A DNA stretch of 64,000 bases from Conchocele bisecta (GCA_029237695.1 CM055275.1:9498899-9562898), one strand, 5' to 3'. Counted from the stretch's first letter, positions 54,610 through 63,559 are shown. Program-made: numbers and translations. The notes: generated from the letters alone by a model not told the origin.

Positions 54610-55023
54610 TTAGTCAAAAATATCTAAATTTCTGTTAGATATTTTTCTCCTTTTTTTACCAAGACCTTTTTGATTGCTACTTGATTTATGCACCTTAACT
54701 CTTCGATGTATTGAACGCGACTGGCGTTTCCGTTTATTTTTCTTTGTTTTTATACCTAATTTCTTCAAAAACGATTTTCCTATTGAATTCATTGTTTGTT
54801 TACCTCGTGAAATAATTACATCCTTAGGATTTTTGTGTTTAAGAAAAATATCTTGTGCTAAGCCTATTCCTTGTTTCATTCCTTCATTTTTAAAAGAATT
54901 TACCCCAGTTTTTATTATTGGTTTTATAAATGGTGAAACGGTTCTAATTGCAGATTTGAACAAGGATCCTAATCCTGCCCCATACTGTCGTGTAACTCCT
55001 CGATATACAGGATGCATTTTCAA
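54610..55023 (-). CDS. Basic virion protein, 137 aa
   Basis: The N-terminal third has Gly/Ser-rich amphipathic character (YGAGLGSLFKSAIRTVSPFI), like membrane-lytic or capsid-lining proteins of adenovirus-like viruses. The C-terminal half is strongly basic (KKLGIKTKKNKRKRQSRSIH), suited to binding packaged DNA. The Gly-X-Gly segments are possible protease sites. It overlaps the minor capsid gene end by 4 nt (start ATG at 55023) and precedes the capsid gene by 8 nt. The role is inferred from composition and position. Confidence 0.7.
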   Translation of the reverse strand: MKMHPVYRGVTRQYGAGLGSLFKSAIRTVSPFIKPIIKTGVNSFKNEGMKQGIGLAQDIFLKHKNPKDVIISRGKQTMNSIGKSFLKKLGIKTKKNKRKRQSRSIHRRVKVHKSSSNQKGLGKKRRKISNRNLDIFD

Positions 55024-55916
55024 TCTATTTTTCTTTTCCTAAAATGTAACTTCACCATAGACTTTCCAAGAACAAAATGAACAGGATTGCCAGAATCTCC
55101 TCTTATATTTATATGAATTGTATCAAATTCAGATTTTGATACAGGCATATAATGTAAGTTTAAAAATTCATGGTTAATATGTTGATTGTCACTATCATTT
55201 TCAATTGAATTTGATGTTTTGAATGGTACAACTCTTAAAATCGGAGCTTGAATATGTCCTATAATCGAATATTCAACAATATCAGAGTAAACAAACAAAT
55301 GATTAAACCCCTCATTTGAATTTGACAAATATGGAAAAAAATCATTTGCATTACTGTTTGAAAAAAATTTATCGTTTACTAACTTTGGATCTCCACCTAA
55401 CTTTAAAAACAATGTATTGTTAAATTTAATTCCTGTTTTGCGAATTTTATGGAAACTAAATTTTGGACGTTTCATACCATGAGAATATGAAACGTTAATC
55501 GTTTGCTTGTTTTGTTTAAAAATATCGTTAAATGAATCTTGAATGAGATTATCAATTGTTTCCAATACCTGAGCTAATGATGAATAGGATCCAGGTTGAA
55601 AATTAAATTTGAGACTCCATTTAATCGGAGTACCATCTTCACTAAAGCCTATCTCACTTATATCAAATCTTTTATTTTGTATATCTAAAACATTCAAGTA
55701 GAAAGATAAATCTTTTGTTATAATATTAAATTCTGTTTCGTCTTTGGTAATATTTAAAAACTGTGACGGAATAATTAATTCCACTAATGCTATTTCCCAG
55801 TTTTCTTTATCGATGCGAACTGTCTGAGGTAATTTAACTTTGAAACAACATTGTGTATTTGATGAATAAATATCCATAGAACTATCACTCAGTAATGTTA
55901 CGTAAAATGAATTCAT
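55020..55916 (-). CDS. Minor capsid (penton-type) protein, 298 aa
   Basis: It begins NSFYVTLLSDSSMDIYSSNT, followed by FKVKLPQTVRIDKENWEIAL, the recognisable start of Polinton minor capsid proteins with a single jelly-roll. Downstream features are FNFQPGSYSSLAQVLETIDN, FNTLFLKLGGDPK-like motifs and FVYSDIVEYSIIGHIQAPIL. It would occupy capsid vertices. The start overlaps the stop of the small membrane protein gene (ATGA). Open throughout. A diverged inverted copy lies at 62390-62935. Confidence 0.9.
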   Translation of the reverse strand: MNSFYVTLLSDSSMDIYSSNTQCCFKVKLPQTVRIDKENWEIALVELIIPSQFLNITKDETEFNIITKDLSFYLNVLDIQNKRFDISEIGFSEDGTPIKWSLKFNFQPGSYSSLAQVLETIDNLIQDSFNDIFKQNKQTINVSYSHGMKRPKFSFHKIRKTGIKFNNTLFLKLGGDPKLVNDKFFSNSNANDFFPYLSNSNEGFNHLFVYSDIVEYSIIGHIQAPILRVVPFKTSNSIENDSDNQHINHEFLNLHYMPVSKSEFDTIHINIRGDSGNPVHFVLGKSMVKLHFRKRKID

Positions 55917-56189
55917 TTTTTACCGTCTGTAAAATCGAAGCCTGCCTGTGATTTTTTGGTAAATTTTAAGCCTAGACTTGGTAAAATGTATCCAAGAGAA
56001 CTACTTAAAAGAACGAGCCATAATTCACGATTAGGACTTTGGATACTTAAATGAATGATGGCTGTTGTAACAATTGCATATATTATAACTACTTGAGAAA
56101 TATATTGAAATTGATTTTTTGCTATTCGTTTACCACAAAAACTCTTGTTTTTCTATTTTTCCGTTTTCAATTATATCTTGTTCATTCAT
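55913..56189 (-). pseudogene. Small membrane protein gene with 1-nt frameshift
   Basis: The ATG at 56189 overlaps the integrase stop (ATGA) and opens MNEQDIIENGKIEKQEFLW, then meets TAA. The next frame continues GKRIAKNQFQYISQ, a hydrophobic segment (VVIIYAIVTTAIIHLSI), SPNRELWLVLLSSSLGYILP, and ends at 55913, overlapping the capsid start (ATGA). The total of 277 nt is not a multiple of three, which fits a single-nucleotide indel at about 56130-56140. The ELW..LLSS.LGY.LP pattern is familiar from Polinton small membrane proteins. This gene was found by reading the gap between ORFs. Confidence 0.75.
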
Positions 56190-57301
56190 ATTATGTTTGA
56201 TGTTGAAATCCAACTATCAAACTTTGACGGATAACCCATCCAACGAACTTTAGTTTCCTTGATTGTTTTATTACCTACACGTCTTGTACGTCGAGCAAGA
56301 ACTGATTCAATTTCATATATTTCATCATCTTTTATACCTTGAATTTCCTTTCCATAAAATGTACCCATTATTTTTTCACCATCAAGATCTTCAATTTTAT
56401 AAGTTGCTGGTAAACTTTTATTAATATGAAATATTTTAAATATTTATTTCGTCCAGTTTGGTAGATAACCCTTTTCAAATGTGCGTTTTGTTTTATTAAT
56501 ACGAACTATATCACCGACATGTAATTTGTTTTTGGTTGGAATAGCTTGTTTCATTCCATACAATGCATGTGTAACCTCAATTTCATTTAAGGTATTGACA
56601 GAAATTGGGGTCCTCTTAATACTACGATGGTATGTTCGGTTGTATCCATCAACAATATTTTGTAAAATATCAATATATTTTCTAGTTTGATGATATGTGA
56701 AATATTTCCACATACGTGTTTTTAAAGTTCTTTGAAATCGTTCAACTATACTTGCTTTAGTTTCAGGGTTTTCGGTTGTGAAAAAATGAATGTGTTAGAT
56801 TTCAAGAAAATGTTGAAATTCTTTATTTTTAAATTCCGTTCCTTTATCGCTTTGTAAAGACTGTGGCTTACGTTTTGATGTTTTCAGTATCAAATCAAAC
56901 GCGTTAATCAATGTTTTCCCCGTTTTGTTAGGAAGGGGTATGACCCATGCATATTTTGAAAATACATCTATTACACACAATAGATATCTTTGATTCTCAT
57001 TTTCGCCTGAGAATTGTTGCATATCTGCCAAATCAGCCTGCCATTGTTGATCGATACCACCTACTATTGTCTTACGACGTGTAAAACGTCTTTGAATTTG
57101 TTTATGAAGTGTATATGTTTTCTTTCTACTCAACCATTCTTGTATATGTTTTAATCTAACATCTGAAAATGTGTTTATTCGTTTAATTGAATCATACAAG
57201 TGTTTTGCACTTGTGTAGGCAATTGAACTTTTTGGATCATAATATATTTTCTTTAGTAATGAATTAAGTTTCTTCTCTTTATGCTTTAATAAGGCTCCCA
57301 T
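56186..57301 (-). pseudogene. Retrovirus-type integrase with chromodomain, two in-frame stops
   Basis: One continuous frame of 371 codons is interrupted by TAA at 56795-56797 and TAA at 56444-56446 with no shift. Domains in order: an N-terminal helical region (LLKKIYYDPKSSIAYTSAKH), the DDE core (QADLADM with Asp 1; SLQSDKGTEF with Asp 2; KASIVERFQRT with Glu after the first stop), a DNA-binding tail (GDIVRINKTKRTFEKGYLPN) and a chromodomain-like C-terminus (VRWMGYPSKFDSW). All three catalytic residues remain. It would join element ends to host DNA. The first stop also occurs in the second integrase copy at the window's right end. Confidence 0.9.
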
Positions 57302-58017
57302 CTTTTAAGATATGTTGAATCAGACTTTCTTTTTATACCAGTTGGGGTGACTGAAATTTTTGATTTTGGTGTTTTACGATGTTTCATTACTGTTTTAGGT
57401 GTACTAAATATTGAATCCGACTCAATGTCAGATGTATCAGTTTGATATTTATGCATCCAGTTCCATCGTTGTCTATTACCAACTACGTCTTGTGGTATAT
57501 TGAGTTCCTGTAAAGCTATACTGAATGTCTCCCAACCTCTGGGGTTAAATCCTTTTCTTTGACGTAAAGTGTCATTAACTAAATCAATAATATTTGACCC
57601 TTTTATAAGTTTTCCTTTATATGTTACTAAACCATTTTCATCCCAACTGATTTTTGGATTATCTTTCAGCATGCTTAAAAGAAGTTCTGCCTTTCATTGC
57701 ATTGTTTTTGGTATGCTTTGTAAAATCCTATTATTAAGTGGTCTTTTTGTACTTTCATTTACTGTAACATGTTGAGGTTCTAAAACTTTTTTAAATGATT
57801 CCTGGAATTTATGTAATGTTTCTCCGTGTTGCTTTACCTTTTCACTTTCTGATAAATCTGTTCTTTCTAAAAGGTTAGATAATTATTTTTGAAGTTTAGC
57901 TGTATTTGCAATTTGTGGATCCGGTGGGAGCTGAGGTTTTTGACTTTGTTCTATTTTCCATTTATTCATTTCTTCCAGTAAATGAAAAGGAACAAGTGCC
58001 ATTTTCCTGACCGACAT
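57286..58017 (-). pseudogene. Conserved Polinton protein of unknown function, two in-frame stops
   Basis: A frame of 243 codons from MSVRKMALVPFHLLEEMNKW, broken by TAA at 57883-57885 and TGA at 57694-57696. The start overlaps the upstream PX-like gene stop (TAATG) and the end overlaps the integrase start by 16 nt. The N-terminal half is helical and charged (NLLERTDLSESEKVKQHGE). The C-terminal half carries a motif common in Polintons (ISWDENGLVTYKGKLIKGSN, DLVNDTLRQRKGFNPRGWET). Function unknown; it is thought to be a virion or morphogenesis protein from its place between structural genes. Confidence 0.75.
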
Positions 58018-58418
58018 TATTTAACTAGAGCTCGAATACCTGCTCGGGCACCAACACCAAGTGCACCACCTAGAACAGCTTTACCTATTAATGGTAATAA
58101 TGGAAGTAAAAATGGTAAAAGACCTCCTGTCTGATTTATAATATTTTTCTTTTTCTTAATTGAAATTGATTTTGATACAAGTTGTCTGAGATGTTTACGC
58201 TTCGGATACAATTTACGTTTCTGATCAGATGTAAGTGTGACATTGCCTTTTAAGAGATTGTGACAACATTCACAAATACACTTAATTATATGATTTGGTG
58301 CATTTTTTATTAATTTTTCACGATATTTTTTAGGTTCATTAGCTATAGCCAAAAGCATAGCACCATGTTTTTTAATCAATGGTTTCTTTTTACTGGTTTT
58401 ATTCTTGACCTTACCCAT
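58017..58418 (-). CDS. PX-like virion protein 1, 133 aa
   Basis: A basic N-terminus (KVKNKTSKKKPLIKKHGAML), a helical core (ICECCHNLLKGNVTLTSDQK; LRQLVSKSISIKKKKNIINQ) and a Gly/Leu-rich hydrophobic C-terminus (GGLLPFLLPLLPLIGKAVLG). This layout is that of Polinton PX proteins, compared with adenovirus core or membrane-active proteins. It is homologous to the 59008-59400 protein, so the element has two paralogues. Open. It overlaps the next gene by the TAATG junction. Confidence 0.8.
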   Translation of the reverse strand: MGKVKNKTSKKKPLIKKHGAMLLAIANEPKKYREKLIKNAPNHIIKCICECCHNLLKGNVTLTSDQKRKLYPKRKHLRQLVSKSISIKKKKNIINQTGGLLPFLLPLLPLIGKAVLGGALGVGARAGIRALVK

Positions 58419-58474
58419 CTTTATACTAACAATACTTTATATTGAATGATACAAAATTAATTAATAACTGTATT

Positions 58475-59021
58475 TTATACGCCTAAGTACCTTTTAATTT
58501 TTACTCTTAATTCAGGAATTTTAAACGCAAAATCTTTTAGATGTTTTATTTCCTTTTCGATTTGAATAAGTTTGTTTTTTACAACTTCTTTGGTTTTAGG
58601 AGATCTCAAAGGAGTTCTTAACATCGTTATTGGATGTTCATCCAATGCATTATATTCCTTGAACAGTTTTTCATGTTCTTTTGTTGCTTTATTAACAAGT
58701 CTAAACCAATTTTCAATTTCAGTTTTATATTTATACTTCTTTTTTGGAGGCTGTCGCTCAAATGAACCATAATTACTGGGGAAAGATGTATTGTATGATG
58801 ATCCAGATTTGTTAGAAGTTGATGTAAATGGTAATTGTTGAGATCTTAAGGAAATTGGTGCTGATGTGAACTGAGGTTTTTTCAACCGATAAGGGTGTAT
58901 GAAAAGCTGATATAGATATATACGAATTAAAAGGACTAGGATTTGTAGACATACTAGACATTGAAGAAAATCTTGAAGATTCGTTTTGCTTTTTAGTTGT
59001 TTTCTTTTTAGTTGTTTTCAT
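58475..59021 (-). pseudogene. Ser/Lys-rich structural protein gene with 1-nt frameshift
   Basis: The first part (from 59021, MKTTKKKTTKKQNESSRFSS) and the second part (to 58475: FTSAPISLRSQQLPFTSTSN; ETRLVNKATKEHEKLF-type helix; HPITMLRTPLRSPKT) lie in different frames. They join at a run of six A (about 58876-58882 on the minus strand). The total of 547 nt is one more than a multiple of three. The N-terminus is low-complexity and basic; the C-terminus is helical. It overlaps the upstream PX-like gene by 14 nt. I do not recognise a named family. Confidence 0.6.
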
Positions 59022-59400
59022 TTGTTTTTTTAGTTTGTTTTTTGGTTAGTTTTCTATTGTTCACGTTTTTTGTACCTGTCCAACGAAATAAACTTCTAAT
59101 AATTACACCACCTAAAAATCCTCCACCACGAGGTTTTAATATTATTTTTTTCTTTGTATCATCATCAATTGTATGATCAGCTAATTGTTTAACATCTTTT
59201 TTATTTTTTTCTATGAAACGCACTGTTTGTTTTGGTAATTTTATTTTATTTTCAACTATATTTTGGGCAGCTACTGAAAACCATTTCAATATCTCTTTTA
59301 ATCCAGATTTCAATATTATTTCTCTTGTAAGTTTATGTTGTTCATCACTCAAATTTCTTAAAGCATGAATAATATTTCCTGATGTGTATGGGAAAGCCAT
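59008..59400 (-). CDS. PX-like virion protein 2, 130 aa
   Basis: A helical start (SGNIIHALRNLSDEQHKLTR), a core (ILKWFSVAAQNIVENKIKLP; KNKKDVKQLADHTIDDDTKK), and KIILKPRGGGFLGGVIIRSL near the end, then a Lys/Asn/Thr-rich tail. The arrangement 'helix - N-I-V/L-x-G/N-x-I/V-x-L - KK-LRQLA - KKK - GGFL' matches PX-like protein 1 and known Polinton PX proteins. It starts 43 nt after the ATPase stop. Open reading frame. Confidence 0.75.
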   Translation of the reverse strand: MAFPYTSGNIIHALRNLSDEQHKLTREIILKSGLKEILKWFSVAAQNIVENKIKLPKQTVRFIEKNKKDVKQLADHTIDDDTKKKIILKPRGGGFLGGVIIRSLFRWTGTKNVNNRKLTKKQTKKTNENN

Positions 59401-59442
59401 GTCAGCACCTTGGTAGAAAGTACAATACTGATATCTATATTA

Positions 59443-60111
59443 CTATATTGGAGAATAAATAGTAGGTCCTCTAACATCCTTATCTGTAATCCATCGATGA
59501 AAAATGTCACTTCTTAAACGAAATTGTTTTTTAATTCGTGATTGAAAATCAATTAACAAATAACCATGTTCATGAGAAGTAGCATCATTGTAGGCTGAAA
59601 TTAAGTGTGGACTTTGCATTTGACGTGATAATGTTTTAATTTGTAACCCATCACGTTCATTTCTAAATTAAATCATGTAAAGGGAATTAAGACTTATAGT
59701 TCTACTCGATTTATTTTGTTGAAACATATTTTGTGTAATATATATTACACTTGAATTTCTATGATGACCTTTTCTTGTAAACCACAATTTTATTTTTTCT
59801 TCATCTTTTTCTCCTAACATATCATCAAATACTACAAGATGTGGAATTGATACATCGGATACAATTTCAATTTCATCATCTGGGATACCTTCAATAAATT
59901 TGAGGAAATTGAACTTTTCTTGCATAATGGTATAGATGTGTTGCCATTCTTTGTAACACCATATTACTTTTTCGGGTATAATATTAAATAAATCTTTGCG
60001 ATAATCAATAATCTTTTGTACAATTTCAGTTTTTCCACATCCACTTGGACCTGCTATATAAATGTTACAGGGATGTTGAAATAACAAACACAATAGGTCT
60101 TCGTTCTCCAT
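59443..60111 (-). pseudogene. Packaging ATPase (A32/FtsK-HerA type), one in-frame stop
   Basis: A frame of 222 codons broken once, by TAA at 59668-59670. The N-terminal part holds Walker A (GPSGCGKT), Walker B (IPHLVVFDDML), a sensor-like segment (NSSVIYITQNMFQQ) and SSRTISLNSLYMI just before the stop. The C-terminal part continues with GLQIKTLSRQMQSPHLISAY, then HEHGYLLIDFQSR and FRLRSDIF, typical of the Polinton ATPase end. It would pump DNA into capsids. The position of the stop, after all ATP-binding motifs, leaves open whether a short product is made. Confidence 0.9.
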
Positions 60112-60206
60112 TGTTTACAGTACAAGGCCCACATGTATTATGATATACTATAATGTATATAACAATGTTTTATTTGAAAAGGAATTCTGTTTGAATAGTT
60201 TGGGGT

Positions 60207-60222
60207 GGCCCTGAAAAGGGCC
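60207..60222 (-). terminator. Histone-type 3' stem-loop 1
   Basis: On the minus strand the sequence reads GGCCCTTTTCAGGGCC, with ACCCAAAT before and ACCCCAAA after. This matches the metazoan histone mRNA 3' stem-loop (6-bp stem, UUUC loop, ACCC after). It lies 96 nt upstream of the ATPase start, where the 3' end of a preceding minus-strand gene would be. Confidence 0.6.
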
Positions 60223-60231
60223 ATTTGGGTA

Positions 60232-60445
60232 AAGGTACGCGTACTGTTATTTTTTATTTTTTAAAAAAGACACGAGTACTGGTACAATTCTTTTTTTTTT
60301 TTTTTTTTTTTAGTTTGTAAAAAAAAGGCACGCGTACTGGTACTAAGTTATTTTTTATTTTTTAAAAAAGACACGAGTACTGGTACAATTTTTTTTTTTT
60401 TTTTTTTTTTTTTGTAAAAAAAAAGGCACGAGTACTGGTACTAAT
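60232..60445. repeat. Duplicated A/T-homopolymer repeat
   Basis: Two units of about 120 bp, each with 'aaaaaagacacgagtactgg taca', a run of 20 or more T, and 'aaaaaaggcacg(c/a)gtactgg'. Poly-T and poly-A face each other, so the DNA can fold. Confidence 0.8.
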
Positions 60446-60590
60446 TTATTTTCGTGGAATCAATTGATTTTCTTTTTCTGGACGAATGTGATTACGATGT
60501 GCACCAACCCCACTTTTATGTGAATGTATTTTTTCGTCAACTGTATCACACAGGGCCTCTCGACATGTTAACTGAGGTGTGCCAAATTCA
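60446..60590 (-). pseudogene. Short coding-like tail ('IPRK' tail), copy 1
   Basis: About 46 codons ending HKSGVGAHRNHIRPEKENQL and IPRK before TAA, with LTCREALCDTVDEKIHS upstream. A second copy at 61406-61490 keeps the reading frame with conservative changes, which suggests that it was coding. No family recognised. It may be the 3' end of a lost Polinton gene upstream of the ATPase. Confidence 0.35.
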
Positions 60591-61190
60591 GAACTGAATC
60601 ATCAGTTTTTAAAACAACATTCAAGAAATTTGATGTTAAAGTTATTTCATTTTTAGTTATTTTTAACAATGTAAAAATTGTAAGGTTTAGGATATGGTTT
60701 TATATCCTATCTGAGAGTAAGTATCCAATACATGCTTACTCTCTGTCGTGGGGTTATTATTTGAGGATATCGTTCATCAAATCATCGAACTTGTTCCAGT
60801 TATATACGAAGCTATTCGAGACTTCTCTTGCTTCAAATTTCAAAATATAGTAAGGAATTAAATTACTAACCACGTACTCGTGAAATAAATATATTAAAGT
60901 TAACATCCTAGAAGTGTAGAGTCAGGGTTGTACTCTGAACAATGTAATACTTTTCATCGGATGTCACACTTTATATTAAACCATAAAAAGGTTTTACATC
61001 CTACCTGAGAGTAAGCATATATAAATTAGAGCGGATCAGAGATTGTGTGCATACTAAAATGTTTAAATTACATCTGAAGATATTATATACTTTGAAATGT
61101 ATGTTGTGTTTAACAACTAACGGTAGATATACAAAGATATTACATGTAGGATATAAATTGTAAAGTAATATTTTCGTAATAATGTGTGGT

Positions 61191-61206
61191 GGCCCTGAAA
61201 AGGGCC
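61191..61206 (-). terminator. Histone-type 3' stem-loop 2
   Basis: The minus strand reads GGCCCTTTTCAGGGCC followed by ACCACACA. It lies 35 nt after the TAG of the coding-like tail at 61241-61370, a spacing typical of histone-type mRNA ends. Confidence 0.6.
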
Positions 61207-61240
61207 GTTTTTTTTTGTTTAGAGTGTACACCTGTACAAA

Positions 61241-61370
61241 CTAATATTCAGTGGTAATGCGTCGCCATTTGTTGTTTGATTCTCGAGTTTTAACTCTCAC
61301 AACGCCCGTAGTATCAGGTTTTGTTTCTGTAGTAAAACTCTTTTGATCCTCCGTTTCAAATAAAATATCA
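61241..61370 (-). pseudogene. Short coding-like tail ('ITTEY' tail), copy 1
   Basis: About 42 codons ending TKPDTTGVVRVKTRESNNKW and RRITTEY before TAG. The same segment recurs at 61521-61650. In both, 'tacaggtgtacactctaaac' follows. No family recognised. Confidence 0.35.
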
Positions 61371-61405
61371 ATTATTTTAATTTTTTTTTTTAAATTAGTT
61401 ATATT

Positions 61406-61490
61406 TTATTTTCGAGGAATCAAATGATTTTCTTTTTCTGGACGAATGTGTTTACGATGTGCACCAATCCCACTTTTATGTGAATGTATT
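61406..61490 (-). pseudogene. 'IPRK' tail, copy 2
   Basis: It carries HKSGIGAHRKHIRPEKENHL and then IPRK before TAA. Another short remnant of the same end is at 61919-61945. Confidence 0.35.
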
Positions 61491-61520
61491 TTTTTTGTTT
61501 AGAGTGTACACCTGTACAAA

Positions 61521-61650
61521 CTAATATTCAGTGGTAATGCGTCGCCATTTGTTGTTTGATTCTCGAGTTTTAACTCTCACAACGCCCGTAGTATCAGATT
61601 TTGTTTCTGTAGTAAAACTCTTTTGATCCTCCGTTTCAAATAAAATATCA
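61521..61650 (-). pseudogene. 'ITTEY' tail, copy 2
   Basis: Nearly identical to 61241-61370. The two copies flank the second 'IPRK' tail, as in a tandem duplication. Confidence 0.35.
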
Positions 61651-61651
61651 A

Positions 61652-61720
61652 TATATTTTCTAGTTTGATGATTTCAAAGAACTTTAAAAACACGTATGTG
61701 GAAATATTTCGGAATATATA
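61652..61720. repeat. Snap-back piece of the integrase gene
   Basis: 'caatatattttctagtttga tgat' matches the integrase near 56670-56692. It is joined at once to 'ttcaaagaactttaaaaaca cgtatgtggaaatatttc', the complement of about 56701-56738. The two neighbouring gene parts are thus present in opposite orientation. Confidence 0.7.
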
Positions 61721-61846
61721 AGGCTGATGCAATAACCATCTGTGGAATATATAAGGCTGATGCAATAGCCAGGGCTATTGCATCAGCCTTATATATTCCA
61801 CAGATGGCTATTGCATCAGCCTTATATATTCCGAAATATTTCGGTT
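61696..61846. repeat. Near-perfect palindrome, about 150 bp
   Basis: Each arm contains two copies of 'ggaatatataaggctgatgc aata' and the arms meet at 'gccagggctattgc'. It begins at the integrase snap-back junction, so one event could have formed both. Confidence 0.8.
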
Positions 61847-61849
61847 TCC

Positions 61850-62385
61850 GTGGCCGACAGACCCGAGCGGGAAATAAACAGAGTTATTACCGTGGAAAAA
61901 AAAATGATTAATATTATTTTATTTTCGTGGAATCAAATGATTATTCTTTCAATCTGACATGACAAAATGAACATTGAATTTACGTTCGACGTACTAGTGT
62001 TAAGTGTTACAATACAGTAATACATCCCACATTAAATTTCATTTTTACTTATTTTTGACAACGTAAAAACTGTAAGTGTTTCTTTCATGAAACTTTTTAA
62101 TATAGTGTTACATCAGACCTGAGAATAACCATGTATAAATTAGACTGTCGCTTGAGAGTCCATGTCGCTTCAGAGTTCAGTAGACTAATGATGACCATAT
62201 GTAATTTGTGGCTTCTTTTATAACCGTCACGGTGTAACGATAGTATATAAGCTGTTACAAATTGATTAATACTTTATTACAACATTCAACATGTCACTTG
62301 TACCATACTCGGGACACCTAGAGTGAAACCGGAGAATCACCAGATGTTAGAAGATTTTATGATCTTATACAAGAAAAAATTTAGA
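61850..62385. other. No gene seen
   Basis: Contains a remnant of the 'IPRK' tail (61919-61945) and otherwise AT-rich sequence. No supported ORF. Confidence 0.3.
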
Positions 62386-62389
62386 AATA

Positions 62390-62935
62390 AAAAATAAATG
62401 ATTTGATATAAATGAGATAGCGTTTATTGAAGATGTTAACCCGATTAAATGGAGTATCAAATTTAATTTTCAACCTGGATCCTATTCATCAATAACTCAT
62501 GTATTGGAAACAATTGATAATATCATTCAAGATTCTTTTAACGATATTTTTAAAAAAGCAAGCAAGCGATTAGCGTTTCATATTCTCATGAAACGTCCAA
62601 AATTTAATTTCCACAAAATTCGCAAAAACAGGAATTAATTTTAACCATACATTGTTTTTAAAGTTAGGTGGAAATCCAAAACTATTGAACAATACATTTT
62701 TTCCAAGCAGTTATGTAAATGATTATTTCCCACATTTGTCAAATTTAAATGAGGGATTTAATCATTTGTTTGTTTACTCTGATATTGTTGAATATTCTAT
62801 TGTAGGACATATTCAAGCTGCGATTTTAAGAGTTGTACCATTCAAAACAACAAATTCAATTGAAAATGATAGTGGCAGTCAACATATTAACCATGAATTT
62901 TTAAACTTACATTATATGCCTATTGGCATAATGAA
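62390..62935 (+). pseudogene. Diverged, inverted minor capsid protein copy
   Basis: Matches residues of about 85-270 of the minor capsid protein at 55020-55916 but on the plus strand, with clear amino-acid divergence (WSIKFNFQPGSYSSITHVLE; KLGGNPKLLNNTFFPSSYVN; VYSDIVEYSIVGHIQAAILR). Frameshifts occur near 62560-62640. The part from 62652 is open, then runs into unrelated sequence after NHEFLNLHYMPI. The divergence indicates a second Polinton lineage rather than a recent local duplication. Confidence 0.8.
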
Positions 62936-63149
62936 TTTATATGTAAATCAGTTTACTCATGAAGTTGAATTCAGCAACATACCGAAAACCTATCCGATAA
63001 AACATATTGGAAACTTTGTTCATTGTTTGACGACCTGTATTAAAATTCCATGAAAATAAACAGAAAGTATAAATTCAATAGTTATTGGTTAGCAAGAACC
63101 AAAACCGAAAGTAACATGAATAATCCTGAGGAATGTCTTTGTCTTTCCA

Positions 63150-63360
63150 GGAAGGCAATCTACATGTGTGACGTCACCAACATAAACTATAGAATCCAGA
63201 GCTCCAGATAAGCTGCGTATTTGCTTAAATACCCAAATCAAATTGCCAAAAACCGAAAAACAGAAGTAGCGAGTATCAAAAAGCAATAAAAAATGTGTGG
63301 TACCACAAATAGCACATATTTTTCTTATTCAACATGAAAAGACATCTTGGTATTTCATTA
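63150..63360. repeat. Dispersed repeat, inverted copy of 7190-7470
   Basis: Shares 'ccagagctccagataag' and 'aaatacccaaat(c/t)aaattgcc' with the complement of 7330-7420. Confidence 0.5.
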
Positions 63361-63475
63361 GAAGTGTCTGCCTATGCTCAATAAATGTAAATCCAATAAA
63401 TCCATAAGCTGTGCACATGGCTGTTGCTCATATGTGACTGTGACTGGAGAAATGGGGCTTATGGCATTTCTGGCC

Positions 63476-63545
63476 ATATAATTTATGTTCAAAATTTGGC
63501 TCAAATGGACGGTTGAAAATACCATGACCATTGCAATTTACATCA
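63476..63545 (-). pseudogene. Major capsid gene fragment
   Basis: About 65 bases match the major capsid gene near 53583-53651 ('ggctcaaatggacggttgaa aataccatgaccatt') with two or three differences. The flanks are unrelated. Confidence 0.75.
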
Positions 63546-63559
63546 ACACAATACATCAT

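Larger units (their letters stand above)
52560..60120. mobile_element. Polinton/Maverick (adintovirus-like) gene block, decayed
   Basis: Eleven genes, all on the minus strand and mostly overlapping or abutting, give the Polinton virion and integration set: ATPase, two PX-like proteins, a Ser/Lys-rich protein, a conserved unknown, integrase, a membrane protein, the minor capsid protein, a basic protein, the major capsid protein and a protease. PolB is missing from this block and I find no TIR, so the element is truncated or continues beyond the rearranged DNA at 60200-64000. Nonsense codons affect three genes and frameshifts two; the capsid genes are open. Confidence 0.9.

Noticed and set aside
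56186..60111. Reassigned stop codons in the Polinton genes
   Set aside because: Both TAA and TGA are affected, several genes use the same codons as true stops, and frameshifts are present too; ordinary decay explains this better.
60207..61206. A histone gene ending at the stem-loops
   Set aside because: No histone-fold sequence is readable upstream on the minus strand in either case.
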